64,000 nucleotides of DNA, taken from the NCBI RefSeq assembly GCF_007830265.1, contig NZ_VLKE01000001.1, forward strand, positions 124,001 through 188,000. The letters are read 5' to 3'. This DNA is from Micromonospora olivasterospora (GTDB lineage: Bacteria; Actinomycetota; Actinomycetes; Mycobacteriales; Micromonosporaceae). The translations under genes were made by a program, and so were the position numbers. Below, one piece after another: positions 59,601 to 63,822 of this stretch (its first letter is position 1; each line of letters opens with the position of its first letter). The notes under the pieces are model-generated. The model made no database searches. It saw only the letters and a program-made list of their open reading frames with translations, and had not been told where the DNA came from.

Positions 59601-59973
59601 ACTCGGCAATCATGAAGTTGAACATGGCCAACGCCGTACGCTTGCCGACCTCCGTCTCCACGAAGAACTTCTTCTCCGCCTCGACCACGGCGAGCATCAG
59701 GTCGGCCGTCTCGGCCATCTTCCCCACAAACGGAGCGGTCTGCGCCACGAACCGGTCGAAGGCCTCACCCTCCCCCGCCTGCCGGACCGCCCTGATCGTC
59801 TGCTCCAGCAACGGACCCAGCACCGTACGCACCCGACCCGCCAGCGTTCCCAGCGTGCCGATGTCATCCCGCAACAACGGCAGCTTCGCCCGGGACACCC
59901 TCATCCCGGTGAACGCTTCCAAAGCCCGCAACGCGCTCTCGCTGAGCTCAAGGGTCGGACCGGCGGCGGCCAA
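41641..59973 (-). CDS. Giant modular secreted toxin/effector (6,110 residues) with two papain-fold domains
   Basis: One uninterrupted frame of 6,110 codons starts at TTG 59973 after GGGAGGGAA. In order: a 300-residue WXG100-like/hydrophobic head (LSESALRALEAFTGM; AAAMWFWNPVGAAAHIA), Pro/Ala/Val low-complexity linkers (to about residue 940), a divergent papain-like Cys952/His1043/Asp1063 domain, a degenerate triplicated module (about 1445-2750), papain-fold domain 1 (Cys2845, His2918, Asp2934), a region with TLENYAR and an OmpA-like stretch (GVTGYGNGTRLWAG), papain-fold domain 2 (Cys3820, His3893, Asp3909), a long Ala/Arg/Glu coiled coil (about 3990-4445), and at least four related beta-rich modules to the end. 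It looks like a secreted polymorphic-toxin-type effector; the papain-fold domains resemble Tox-PL glutamine deamidases. No immunity gene follows. Confidence 0.85.
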   Translation of the reverse strand: MAAAGPTLELSESALRALEAFTGMRVSRAKLPLLRDDIGTLGTLAGRVRTVLGPLLEQTIRAVRQAGEGEAFDRFVAQTAPFVGKMAETADLMLAVVEAEKKFFVETEVGKRTALAMFNFMIAEFAVAAAMWFWNPVGAAAHIAQTRTIIQAILRSALVRSAASGTAMQMLFMPGSALLAEVSMMTDGLQPGVNWSAVGKQAAFAGAVAFLTTVGGPALGRVAGVVAGAVGKLAVSDATKHLLTDVLSRPVTETLGEGLFGIGASLMVEGYWDPGNLGADLLSGAISGAGGAAASGLGLVLSRAVVQPRVRVPHIGLTSDGRPVMPVGPTPVGGDTSAGYEAGVDDPKPAVTGGQAPPPPPVPLLPASNLPTPALDLPAPHLDLPAPHLDLPAPHLDLSVPSWSVPSWSVPSWSVPAAPVPEWVAAAGGPVVEQWQRFQQELADRYGGLLAGTGQARQFLAGLPVPVDQVFTEWADARQNDPAVPVFLSQVGLPATALTDQFLFGVRERAVARITETLAGQVPAGGQIPAAVRPEQVVAALPAEFDRQALRSIAHLAVGHHLDQYFTTGAPATAPLPGGVVPPGGAGVPGGAGAAAVPSEVVRAAVERDVRAHVDRSLDAILGATPLPAAPLTAPLAVPPVVPSAAVVRPDAAQVNAVADVVRQAVTDLPARVTAAAIPDTTAPHTTPSGTDTPAHRPTDLPMLPVTPEQHTAAATSQAETQLTALARKYGVEPANHDTLAGSFRHDWVNGYHQVLAPATGNATPGTPSVPATPSVPAVPGVPGTSGVPATPSAPGALGTPGTPGTPDAAGARTTVPGGVAPRTDGTWNHDHTSDRTSVSDLSASGDDLFSRDGRPDDTFTVSDLSSLDEPISRDPAKPDSGDPDPFSDVSSLGDSVGGDPAGRGEPASTAPEPAVAATGPAAAAESAQRVADWIDQTPVGPDNSRDPWWWCVQATLDAYTTAYGRPSNRTVSDDRIIGPDGRLAPTTSWPQLLDILDATPEHVAHPDGWPDGVTPEDVLAALRAAPGSMVVVRVAPPNEPQHVFALHSQPQPSGPPTIKVRDGLVPGAEDRPEPPDPTTDPWLRHLFASSTRLAAFDNTGRPTTITNLLPDRTTAHPQPTTTTSIDPNAILLASTTPPRGPSQAMQEETSSLDLSSGALPGWAAAMEWHPQAGSDEDGQPSGPAEGDPSGLDPERLSLWDDPLAGLDLTTPAAGSGWSPSGGQKPDWEKEVEAATRYLKLAGTAAEAAFGKWVREVFEFDPAKIDLRSSHAFNESVLNTYREELGKKGITTQTGLRGWLARQLAEELALGGSSRFRELLPYPDPENMSEQRRDALHRIWLDKIANTRSADYEVARVALHVLAKGLDQPMRIHHPFGDPYDIGPPSDGGAIRHPVVWWKGGYIILEPRDPNDVDIADRIASGYPRNLISDREQQRRDRLFNEALGLLKAEIAAAEEKFTERHRSLLKYIFDRELAAIGQRPAFPRRQAEELAAHRRYLNALSSGGDWEGDYRWKLNDPFTLRIPAYVHAGSHAYSALLTRLGGKDVELTRVDHMVLPGDMVAIDFGSDNGTGVGIVKIPYLANGVEKFAYREIDRKFTDSELAELRDKAPGQAWQLDEPPVGLFYHIAAGFAHDTGRLSCKFGKGSEGEKLQHPRIPAVKAADGIQFVIPGNMKEVILRLGYGLDGGPLAVVVMPAEKGGAGQDLYLQLVKPAPTFDDIERLRKSSLWERGNWWDISRVRYFDDTMDSQRRLPNPLRLSIGRKSAKTLDGQEVNLDPGTPITLGVGERLRPVGKNVVNGLVDSVKEIVVVVKAPLVPRRDAPASEPEYAFRLFSTGKTDYDAFIKQLEDRQIGLRLTGLRRGRVRPGERKKGAESATGRAAHRPRIEDGPSVRGGSPSGSGAGEQLPAEEVMGGGWQVSYRSPRDLTPALDLGGAPPVISAPVDSPDLPAGLDLPAPFDPASPPESRALVESLDPLSEVDGPGPSGTMMAGGSDGVAPDLQEKVDSAIKQLSAGFLAQSHDPGGARIAVGFSQTETDPNEQQRLADVSNEALGLLRVAIAKAEKNPDSTYSRIRRDTFDRNLAAIRQPPTSSRDQAQEITEHLRYLRDLNNRYDQGRWEDQTPSNLEDPFTIRVATTPLRADKDVRMGVSRPVPELAISLNHRRVNLGRIDGVAVLGDVVDVSFGKVGEKGVGIIEIPYTAGDGTESRIYRKIDREFTDDELRLLKKRAPGQGWKADLPSFVDSYRITTSLQPSDRRLGVRLGEGGGAGRAGFATARPVYAPAPVVADGGSFVFPPDMKRIGLELGHDVTGRPAVVAEMPAERSGARRDLYVELVKPSPTVYDILRLRKLTLWEPADRWDLSEAVSFVDTMDSGNRLPSPLHVGAGSGLTTFGEAKVNLTSGTPITLRVGKLVVSERVTGVFVVVKAPLVPRPDAPANEPEYAYRLIDTGQSTDDFTALINEFKGRQALPDRRKERAESRTRRATKRRRIGGGPSLPAGAGRADAGSSETVMAGGSGGVTPELRELPGQVWEFEPPSFVDSYHITTSLDSRSNFGQLDVTIAGRPVYISQAVVVDGRSFVFPADIERLRLELGYDIVGRPTAAVELAAENSPTGRALYLNLERAPTARDIERLRKKALWEPDDRWELSEAVSFEDVLESSGHGGKLPRPLALSVGSGGTAFGGAKVNLTPGTPITFRVGKRRRPVGSAVTGVFVVVRAPFADGSGHAYRLIDTGRGGDDFDALIEQLRDRQERRNVRILRAEWAPEPTGRRPGAGDGSGAGDGSSLPGGAAAFAGVSKRGDVVLPSQMSPAEASLWFDWLGGVNPGRDADPDSPNSRRRDSATNCILTAIGTDMSLADGVGWQVPPDVVLPVAWLQRYAGRPLVEVADYDAVVEVMAAAKPGARGVLVTTGEGDTVSHAVNVMRTYDGRVVFLDGQRGGLARGPAEPGRLRFVATTDGVGIPRPPSRVGDAATVTVPKEADLAGMDGAARPPSESRVPADGYRTPSPDELPGPHDTSVAEDDHASRHSLGEISSSESSSYEDLPAQGSTIDFRRAKDDWDKIEFRMSRYDKLWINRELRAAYEDFKKQMKFELSGSDYSPRLDTVPEEWPPPADPGSPVDAEDRAAANGGGGATPPATADATPTGSTPEVERPRLTRTPLPHPRPTPRTTSAYQLEASSGGLSAAQNRAPFRSYQQLSVVSTSPDSRPTVADFPAHVPAQRVVAHRHPPLRLSDDGTLAINGIASVSGARPVTEATEFYATDEVIDAARRGLARAGANVRLTVDSAVTVTVHHGGRPVRLRKVSADFDNPPPDVCVDFAGVVLGGVPDGVVFRGEGRTLLAATDAGNGRELLGVHHLAEGVAAVAAGDLPLAAVDPEWATARIAADRRLTGGFTEPPLPGAAYGAALRNDPASRAEHARLSQVARRIGINEHAWPRIGEAYATSTIMSQGADGEASMTTDFARGGTVADAYGYHFAAVVAQSADGKTQITLENYARVGERRRAVDEAIERTRAAYRGRFDTVKATLERALADGGGDPQAVDALQRRLDLAEALGVVERPGTEADGSDAAAWRSARAAMARLMDLPRASDTWHFKMFSQRPGETFHEQQAVLYDAGVPVEQSNPLTTVVVGGSTDPDPMRISFDPGSKTPGPVELNKLRSVTRQTSKLAVWRHDNDLPMPTLGVTGYGNGTRLWAGSAVTTGWERANSVSDVLRRHLAQDLTALLQGGQDVTAADIVITSDSLGRDLGDTRSDGVAAPDDLRRADVVVHVPSPRPASAELAGRAVEDELLPGGLSQAEALSRFPWLGGVNPYRGGDFETNCVLAAIGTDLSLAEGAGHRVPPEKASPVAWLERYAGRPLVEAADYAAVVEVMTAAAPGARGVLVTTGEGDEISHAVNVMRTYDGKVVFLDGQRGGLAWGPAQPRRLRFVATTNGVGVPRAPSTVGDNAIVTIPEELDLAGGGGPASPATGGSIDDGDATPAGNPPEVERLTQELAGIRDTAAAVESDLAAAWSELSAAREDVARQVAARAAVSPAPAPQALSDGNETRAAERAVWERLTRAQDRVTELERQRATAERRGHQLLERAVRLADRRRQTLEQDAAAREADWRTAVQQWTDGLQALQAGGAAAADRAAERIRQRDAAREAAERLATQRAGEREVARQEAATRAAQRLVAGQEARERAAAREQARKDEQQRRETWQGVQRALAVRNAVRDAAQAEADRQEQRRQEQEARAAADEARRELADHDPGREHLAAERERQRRAAAPVAQWRAAATAAQRRAAAAAAQWRARERELAAEAAKIRQDAQRADDQLAEQAQRRWEEGRREAELAEADRVRADEDARRQEDERQRADLRAVEDERERVEAERRDADNAERQAGMWRQAELRDAVDAAARTAERTRLERNVARYQEQLDRARNAASEARTAWERAVEERDQADATRAAAKGEAGEPEPATPWYFADGALGELSVSAVRHLTPQEVTDTVTQLMDDLPSGWPTGAADDIETGTADRLDLGTATQEAAIRARVSGVLHTLLTAPDQRDSRAVEEHREHWEQVLFSGETFSAGGRLVWIRPVPHDPRPAPGNAGGPRAYGVSFGSTKVGNDTSVSSGRKSGGGLEEAFDISTGRASRLIAGLPTLSAKGDRQHAVSRETRVIWGRKLYVIASTSFISGVSFRVFVNGAEWGRPSVPVETGLLDISLPTLYANGSAAPNRAAQLAPSPPEPLARSTPQARDVLNAIDLTPLVTGWHQVLSAALPADAAAGVAAKVTRQLLNERTTRNRSRWLLSNGDMTDTIDERLRVGRFRGHVATRAVIRELQLVEITEGVTVRDDLGVIATSGEEVSGTSGAGLEADVGLLGLTHAATDPGGREEAADRTTGAFSFGFGGESERESALEVGGKVLNHTVLNRKEDQARYRVVFDVTVTTHGDSSVVPVTRRVVGELGVPLSEAQQFERGVFGTVFTPEFGGPGTGRPRAVITPAAATPAPAPTPADEIAIRLSPRVLGAPQARQPYVPPAGPALREPLALAMRRGQGLGIAANMPGAEQVADLVQAVLRQKSGRADIGAVASRTVLTEVGRAAMEADPTRTQAGKKFTVRVGRQRYQVMVTEHRRELLDSPEYPMTVNVRAMTGATTSGSRSTEGSLSGLGGRMSIPVRTIEQSDQNEHRTEHQGRPFFPRLGVTAGHARSNEHELSQVVQEYRRTETDGHVVDHRYSTVFEVAIREQTDSGWGPRETWLIGAGRGGEVATHIAVPVEHVPRDPRTGEERAIPPTRLDGAGVTRPNPRPEAAWAPADQPPHLPLDVQGSAGLYAAFRYVPELPATAARLYQQVNGLSDEWFDEPMNWPDAIFDLGAGSELAGGFPEAVEEHGWELQLPAHDGYQQTVRVRERFFAAGLTYQYSSDAIDSANGVELEQYRQSAISHAAGTSNGFSFGGKAGVGGQYLNHATTAKKGDSDSGDSDKAHERGRVGGGLYVEGGVSFGGSNGKDYGAIDITRATYNDVVHAYHGRAVFEVTALRTRDGETTATAPVYLEVDDAVDLLATDRAAEDLGLDRPRTQAPDSASSREIIDPELLPAVGHPERLRANAVLDTILHRLRQRGLFASGEGIPDHLRRALVKRFSSRNLEPQYLPLSGEGVYGWFPVPTPYHTTQYLWVRVSATPAAAPSSDRPREQVSLTLRGETHDAQSNTDTFGRSWGGEVSFSGRGAWIAQRGVLGGFGDYGQESAESSERGMQSEPKDIFRTGPKESHEFEYPLDFTIEMTLTTELPQAVTFMRDSARNVLFGGAWLAGLWQPKLERSVRDLWHQLPGLGWQEQIQVTGDVRLIVPRYLTRPTAEQPGSWQGLGPAPTPAQAGAGRPTPRWAEPSPTRPRLNTDLVGDRNLHPWRLNRVAREFERWAALTTQPPRLRQGLDLSVDGSWRVPGGHGGSDLDRLMAHHASEMMLRSRLESLLEHRYQVPGPGITLGLDIRRAEIYVDKAGRPLAFAQKARRYQQNESGPINKGDSSSGWEFSFGPQGGAPAGIRKLGWNGDGFGVEHEDGEAHAAEMSEVNERNVEAKRTFHQYRYDVTAVIYGPQGTLLVDVERGLYVMREQPPAIPVTATPLTTEPSGQAANR
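46640..48000 (-). repeat. Coiled-coil coding region of the giant gene with degenerate 27-bp repeats
   Basis: About 450 codons rich in Ala, Arg, Glu and Gln with heptad-like spacing form a coiled coil (EREVARQEAATRAAQRLVAG). Near 47105-47210 the DNA is a degenerate tandem repeat of GCCGCGCGCCGTTGCGCTGC-type units, giving RRAAAxVAQWRAAA. Such regions expand easily by slippage, so length may vary between strains. Confidence 0.65.
48090..48530 (-). repeat. Papain-fold (Tox-PL-like) domain 2 within the giant gene
   Basis: FETNCVLAAIGTDLSLAE carries the catalytic Cys3820, EISHAVNVMRTYDG carries His3893 and VFLDGQRGG carries Asp3909. It matches domain 1 at 51040-51480 nearly residue for residue, with identical spacing, and is also close at the DNA level. 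It lies near residues 3815-3965. Confidence 0.8.
51040..51480 (-). repeat. Papain-fold (Tox-PL-like) domain 1 within the giant gene
   Basis: SATNCILTAIGTDMSLADG (Cys2845), TVSHAVNVMRTYDG (His2918) and VFLDGQRGG (Asp2934) form the Cys-His-Asp set of papain-fold toxin/glutamine-deamidase domains. It lies near residues 2832-2978 and is duplicated at 48090-48530. Confidence 0.8.
51720..55640 (-). repeat. Triplicated degenerate module in a lower-GC segment of the giant gene
   Basis: Three copies of one module follow each other (about 55640-54440, 53860-52575 and 52400-51720, the last lacking its first half). Shared blocks include a helical start (FDRELAAIGQRP / FDRNLAAIRQPP), FVIPGNMKEV / FVFPPDMKRI / FVFPADIERL, then ERLRKSSLWE / LRLRKLTLWE / ERLRKKALWE, then VNLDPGTPITLGVG / VNLTSGTPITLRVG / VNLTPGTPITFRVG, and VVVKAPLVP-type ends. 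The DNA is visibly less GC-rich than the rest of the gene (codons such as AAT, TTT, ATA appear often), suggesting separate origin of this block. Confidence 0.75.
58729..58853 (-). repeat. 15-bp and 21-bp tandem repeats in the giant gene's linker
   Basis: Three to four copies of GACCACGACGGCACC (encoding PSWSV units) are followed by three near-exact copies of the 21-bp unit CAGGTGCGGCGCGGGCAGGTC (encoding LDLPAPH). The units are multiples of three, so changes keep the frame. Confidence 0.85.
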
Positions 59974-60025
59974 CGCGCAACGCTTCCCTCCCTGCCCCGA
60001 ATCAGGGGCACCCAGTGCGAATCAG

Positions 60026-60301
60026 TCAGCCGCGATGACCGCCGCTCATAGCCGGAACCAGATCAGCGCCGGTCTTCTCCGTCTTCACCCCCGATACGGT
60101 GTTGGAGGCCCACCTTCTCGCCCTGGAACCCGGCCGCGTTTGGCCAAAAACCCCGAGCACGATATTCCCGAAGAGGTTCTGCAAGATCGCGCGAACCTGC
60201 TGGCTCTGCTCGTCCTCCCCCACCCACCGACACTCGGCGACGAGCTTGAGCGGGTCCACCGTCCCCACCAGCTCATCCCTGAAATCCCCCAGCAACTCCA
60301 C
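60026..60301 (-). CDS. Small ORF of unknown function next to the YbaB-like gene
   Basis: An open frame of about 91 codons (ELLGDFRDELVGTVDPLKLV; LQNLFGNIVLGVFGQTRPGS) lies between the YbaB-like gene and the giant gene. Its frame is open only a little way upstream of GTG 60301, to a TGA inside the YbaB-like gene. I do not recognise it. It could be a damaged C-terminal part of another gene joined here, or a real small linker gene. The overlap with the YbaB-like ORF end makes it uncertain. Confidence 0.35.
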   Translation of the reverse strand: MELLGDFRDELVGTVDPLKLVAECRWVGEDEQSQQVRAILQNLFGNIVLGVFGQTRPGSRARRWASNTVSGVKTEKTGADLVPAMSGGHRG

Positions 60302-60614
60302 CCGCTGAGCCAGGGCATCGCCGTTGAAGGTGATCCCTTTTCACCCACGACACCGTCCGCCCCCGCTGCGGCGCCGTCGTCACGATCAGGTCGGCCAGCT
60401 CGGCCGGCGCGAGTCGCCGGTAGGCGTCCCTGTTGAAGGTGATCCGGGTCAGCTCGCCCTGCCCACCCACGGTCACCGACAGCAGCTTCTTCTTTTCCTC
60501 CACAGTGGCCTTCGACCGGGGCACGCGCCGGCGTACCCGGTCCGCCATGGCCTCAACCTCATCCAGGGCCGCACGCATCTCGGCCAACAGTTCCTCGTCG
60601 CCCAGCCCGCTCAT
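60273..60614 (-). CDS. YbaB/EbfC-like nucleoid-associated protein, C-terminus atypical
   Basis: The N-terminal 75 residues fit the YbaB/EbfC family: a helical start (LLAEMRAALDEVEAMADRVR), then LLSVTVGGQGELTRITFNRD and APAELADLIVTTA. The usual C-terminal helix is replaced by RGRTVSWVKRDHLQRRC, and the total is 113 residues. ATG 60614 has GAGGAGG 6 bp upstream. Small YbaB-type genes often stand just before giant WXG100-like secreted proteins in actinobacteria, so it likely belongs to the same transcription unit as the giant gene. A frameshift near 60340 may explain the odd tail. Confidence 0.65.
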   Translation of the reverse strand: MSGLGDEELLAEMRAALDEVEAMADRVRRRVPRSKATVEEKKKLLSVTVGGQGELTRITFNRDAYRRLAPAELADLIVTTAPQRGRTVSWVKRDHLQRRCPGSAGGVAGGFQG

Positions 60615-60680
60615 CCCGTTGCCTCCTCTGCCATCTCACGGCTGGGCCATAGCGGCGGGTTCACTTTGGCGCAACAATGT

Positions 60681-60896
60681 TCAACGGCCCCGGTGCCGAC
60701 GGCGTTCATCCTGGATGCCGGGACGCTCGTCAGGCGTGTCGAACTCGTCGTCCTCGACCCGCGCACCACGACCACGCCGGCCGATCACCACGGGCGCACA
60801 GTCGGGGTCGGTACCCCAGCCCTTCTCGTCCTCCTTCAACCAGGTGCTGCGCTGACGATCGCGGTCCTTCCCGGGCTGGTGGGCACCGGGGGTCAC
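60681..60896 (-). CDS. Small basic/acidic protein of unknown function
   Basis: From GTG 60896 a 71-residue polar protein (STWLKEDEKGWGTDPDCAPV; VEDDEFDTPDERPGIQDERR) is encoded, with no membrane span or known motif. It precedes the YbaB-like gene on the same strand by 66 bp. I cannot tell whether it is real; the acidic/aromatic pattern is more gene-like than random GC-rich sequence. Confidence 0.4.
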   Translation of the reverse strand: MTPGAHQPGKDRDRQRSTWLKEDEKGWGTDPDCAPVVIGRRGRGARVEDDEFDTPDERPGIQDERRRHRGR

Positions 60897-60928
60897 CGGT
60901 CGCTCATCACCCCTGAAGGGATCCGCGA

Positions 60929-61666
60929 CTAGGCCGTGTCTCGTCGATCTTGGGTGAGGTCACGTAGCCAGATCTTCATCGTGGCGATGTCGACGGTGGC
61001 CTGGTACATGTAGTCGCGCTTGTCGTACCTGGTCGCGACCGCCCGGAACTGCTTGAGCTTGTTGAACGCCCGCTCAGCGGTGTTGCGCTGCTTGTAGCGC
61101 TCCCGGTCGAAGTTCGGTGGCCGGCCGCCGCGGGATCCCTTCTTGCGGCGGTTGGCCGCCTGATCGGCCTTGATCGGGATCGTGGCCTTGATGCCGCGGC
61201 GGCGTAGGTGAGAACGGATGGCCTTCGAGCTGTACGCCTTGTCAGCCAGGACATGCCCGGGGCGGGTACGCGGCCGGCCGACCCGGCGCGGGATCCGGAT
61301 AGCGGCCATGACCTGCGTGAAGCCGGTACAGTCGGCCCGCTGCCCGCACGTGGTGTGCCGGGCGATCGGACGGCAACGCCGGTCAGCGGCCAGGTGCAGC
61401 TTGGTGGTCAACCCGCCACGGGACCGGCCGAGGGCTTCCCTTCCGCCCTTTTCGTCCCTTGCGGCTTCCCCCTTTTCGGGTGATCCGCCGCCAGGGCGGG
61501 CCGAGCACCCGCCGCGTGCTGGTGCGCCCGGATCGAGGAGGTGTCCACCCCGACCGTCCACTCGTCGCCTTCCTCGGCGTCGCAGTCGATCCGCAACGCC
61601 GCGCAGATCCGCGACCAGGTCCCGTCCATCGCCCACCTGCGTTTCCGCTGGTAGACCGTCTTCCAC
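60929..61666 (-). CDS. IS5-family transposase, ORF B (C-terminal, -1 frame)
   Basis: This holds the C-terminal part of a DDE transposase: RSRGGLTTKLHLAADRRCRP, GHVLADKAYSSKAIRSHLRR with the second catalytic Asp, and RYKQRNTAERAFNKLKQFRA with the final Glu. Only the part from about 61440 downwards is meaningful; the portion upstream overlaps ORF A in another frame. The stop TAG is supplied by the CTAG target duplication itself. It is most likely made as a -1 frameshift fusion with ORF A, the rule in this IS group; slip candidates are the AAAAGGG runs at 61446-61452 and 61468-61476. Confidence 0.8.
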   Translation of the reverse strand: MEDGLPAETQVGDGRDLVADLRGVADRLRRRGRRRVDGRGGHLLDPGAPARGGCSARPGGGSPEKGEAARDEKGGREALGRSRGGLTTKLHLAADRRCRPIARHTTCGQRADCTGFTQVMAAIRIPRRVGRPRTRPGHVLADKAYSSKAIRSHLRRRGIKATIPIKADQAANRRKKGSRGGRPPNFDRERYKQRNTAERAFNKLKQFRAVATRYDKRDYMYQATVDIATMKIWLRDLTQDRRDTA

Positions 61667-61886
61667 GGACCGAACCGCTCCGGCAGGTCACGCCACGGAA
61701 TCCCGGTACGTTCCCGGTACAAGATCCCCGAGACCGTCGTCCGATGGTCGCGCCATCGGCCCCCACGCGGCGGATCCGCTGGCAGCAACGGCGCCAGAAG
61801 CGCCCACTCGTCATCGGTCAACTCATGCCGTCGAGACACGCCAATCTATCTACCAAAACCCGCCCCGAAGATCCACGAGACACGCC
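60933..61886 (-). mobile_element. IS5-family insertion sequence (about 954 bp)
   Basis: The ends carry imperfect inverted repeats (GCCGTGTCTCGTCGATCTT on the left and GGCGTGTCTCGTGGATCTT read from the right). The element is flanked by CTAG on both sides (60929-60932 and 61887-61890), the target duplication typical of this group. It carries a two-frame transposase on the minus strand. The right CTAG runs into the left end of the ISAzo13-type element. Confidence 0.85.
61408..61839 (-). CDS. IS5-family transposase, ORF A (N-terminal)
   Basis: This 143-residue product starts with RRHELTDDEWALLAPLLPAD and has YRERTGIPWRDLPERFGPWK and WTVGVDTSSIRAHQHAAGAR with the first catalytic Asp, matching the IS5-type transposase N-terminus. 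It terminates in the overlap region where ORF B takes over in the -1 frame. Together they make a full DDE transposase. Confidence 0.85.
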   Translation of the reverse strand: MSRRHELTDDEWALLAPLLPADPPRGGRWRDHRTTVSGILYRERTGIPWRDLPERFGPWKTVYQRKRRWAMDGTWSRICAALRIDCDAEEGDEWTVGVDTSSIRAHQHAAGARPALAADHPKRGKPQGTKRAEGKPSAGPVAG

Positions 61887-61889
61887 CTA

Positions 61890-63679
61890 GTACCAACGCC
61901 GTTCAGTTAGGGTCTGCCGAGAAATAAGTAGAGGTTTTCCTGTCCGGCCGTGTTGGATGTGGTATGGCCGTGACGGTGGAAACCGAACAAATGCTGGCGG
62001 CGAAGTTCGAAGCGATCTTTCCGCATCTGGATGAGCGGCAGCGTCGCCTGCTGATGGGCGCTGAGGCGCGGGCGTTGGGGCACGGCGGGATCCGGGCGGT
62101 GGCCCGGGCTGCCGGGGTCGCCGAGAACACGGTCTCTCGCGGCGTGTCCGACTTGGACGCAGGCGATCCCCCTTTGGGTAGGGCACGCCGCCTGGGCGGA
62201 GGCCGCAGAAGCCTGTCCGAGACGGATCCGGGGTTGCGCCCGGCGTTGCTGGCTCTGGTCGAGCCGGACGAGCGGGGCGATCCGATGTCGCCTCTGCGAT
62301 GGACGACCAAGTCGACCCGCACCCTCGCCGCGGAGTTGACCCGTCAGGGCCACCCGGTGGGCGCCGACACCGTGGCCGACCTGCTGCGGTCCGACGGGTT
62401 CAGCCTGCAGGCCAACGCCAAGACCATCGAGGGTAAGCAGCATCCGGACCGCGACGCGCAGTTCCGCTACATCAACGACCAGGTCAGAGACCATCAGGAC
62501 ACCGGTGACCCGGTCGTCAGCGTGGACACCAAGAAGAAGGAACTGGTCGGCCCGTTCGCCAACGCCGGCCGCCAGTGGCGGCCGGCCGGTGAACCGGTCG
62601 CTACCCGCACTCACGACTTCCCCGACAGCGAGCTGGGCAAGGCGGTGCCTTACGGCATCTACGACCTGGCCGCCAACACCGGCTGGGTCAACGTCGGCAC
62701 CGACCACGACACCGCCGCGTTCGCCGTGGAGTCGATCCGCCGTTGGTGGAACAGCATCGGCTCCAGCGACTATCCGCACGCCAGGCGGCTGCTGATCACC
62801 GCGGACGCGGGTGGCTCCAACGGCTACCGCACCCGCGCCTGGAAAGCGGAACTGGCCGCCCTCGCCGTGCAGACAGGGCTGGACATCACCGTGTGCCACT
62901 TCCCACCCGGCACCTCAAAGTGGAACAAGGTCGAACACCGGCTGTTCTCCCACATCACCATGAACTGGCGGGGCCGGCCGCTGACCAGCCATGACGTGAT
63001 CGTGCAGAGCATCGCCGCCACCACGACCCGCACCGGCCTACGCGTACACGCCGCCCTCGACACCAACACCTACGACACCGGCGTACGCCTCAGCGACCGA
63101 CAACACGACGCGCTACCGCTGAGCCGCCACGACTGGCACGGTGAGTGGAACTACACCCTGCACCCCGAGGAATACGAACAGGTCAACAACGCCCCCGACC
63201 CGTTCGACCAGCCCAGCCCCGACCTGGCCTGGCTAGCGCATCCGGCCCTGACCGGACTACCCCCCGACGAGTGGGACGCACTGATCACCACCCTGATGAC
63301 ACTGCACGACCAGCAGCGGGAAACACGCCTGAACAAGCGACGCGGTCACCGTCCCCGACTGACCGCGCCCGGCACCGGCCGCCGCCCGTCCTCACCCTCG
63401 CCGACCGGCTCATCGCCGCCATCCTGCACCACCGACTCGCCCTGTCCCAGGTCGCCGTCGCCGCCCTGTTCAGCGTCCGACCCGAAACAATCAACAGGCG
63501 GATACGCGAGACCCGGCAACTCCTGCAACAGGCGGGACACAGCATCCAACCCGGCCCACAGCGACTCGCCACCCTAAACGACCTCTACACCCTCGCCACC
63601 ACAGAAGGCATCACCACCCCGCCAGAGCCCAAAGCCGCGTCTTGATGATCTGCAGCCCCTAACTGAACGGCGTTGGTAC
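61890..63679 (+). mobile_element. ISAzo13-family insertion sequence (about 1.79 kb)
   Basis: Perfect terminal inverted repeats are present: GTACCAACGCCGTTCAGTTA and the following GGG read inward from 61890 and from 63679. They flank one transposase gene. TA stands on both sides (61888-61889 and 63680-63681), consistent with a TA target duplication. Confidence 0.9.
61964..63645 (+). pseudogene. ISAzo13-family transposase, frameshifted near its C-terminus
   Basis: About 475 codons in the first frame encode the transposase core: a helix-turn-helix start (GGIRAVARAAGVAENTVSRG), PVVSVDTKKKELVGPFANAG with the first catalytic Asp, LLITADAGGSNGYRTRAWKA with the second, and CHFPPGTSKWNKVEHRLFSH with the final Glu. 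At about 63390, in the C-run of CGCCGCCCG, one base is missing and the true C-terminus (LTLADRLIAAILHHRLALSQ, ETINRRIRETRQLLQQAGHS) runs in another frame to 63645. Read straight through, it stops at 63577 with a nonsense tail. A sequencing indel is possible. Confidence 0.85.
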
Positions 63680-63822
63680 TAGCCGGTCAGTGCGGACAGG
63701 TGGATGCGCCCCCGGGTCGCTCATCCTGAGGGATTGCAAGTGGGGGGGGTAACGGCGGCACTTTCCCCACTCGCCGGTTGCTACGCGAGAGCCCAGGAGG
63801 ATTAAGACATAAAGGCATTAAA

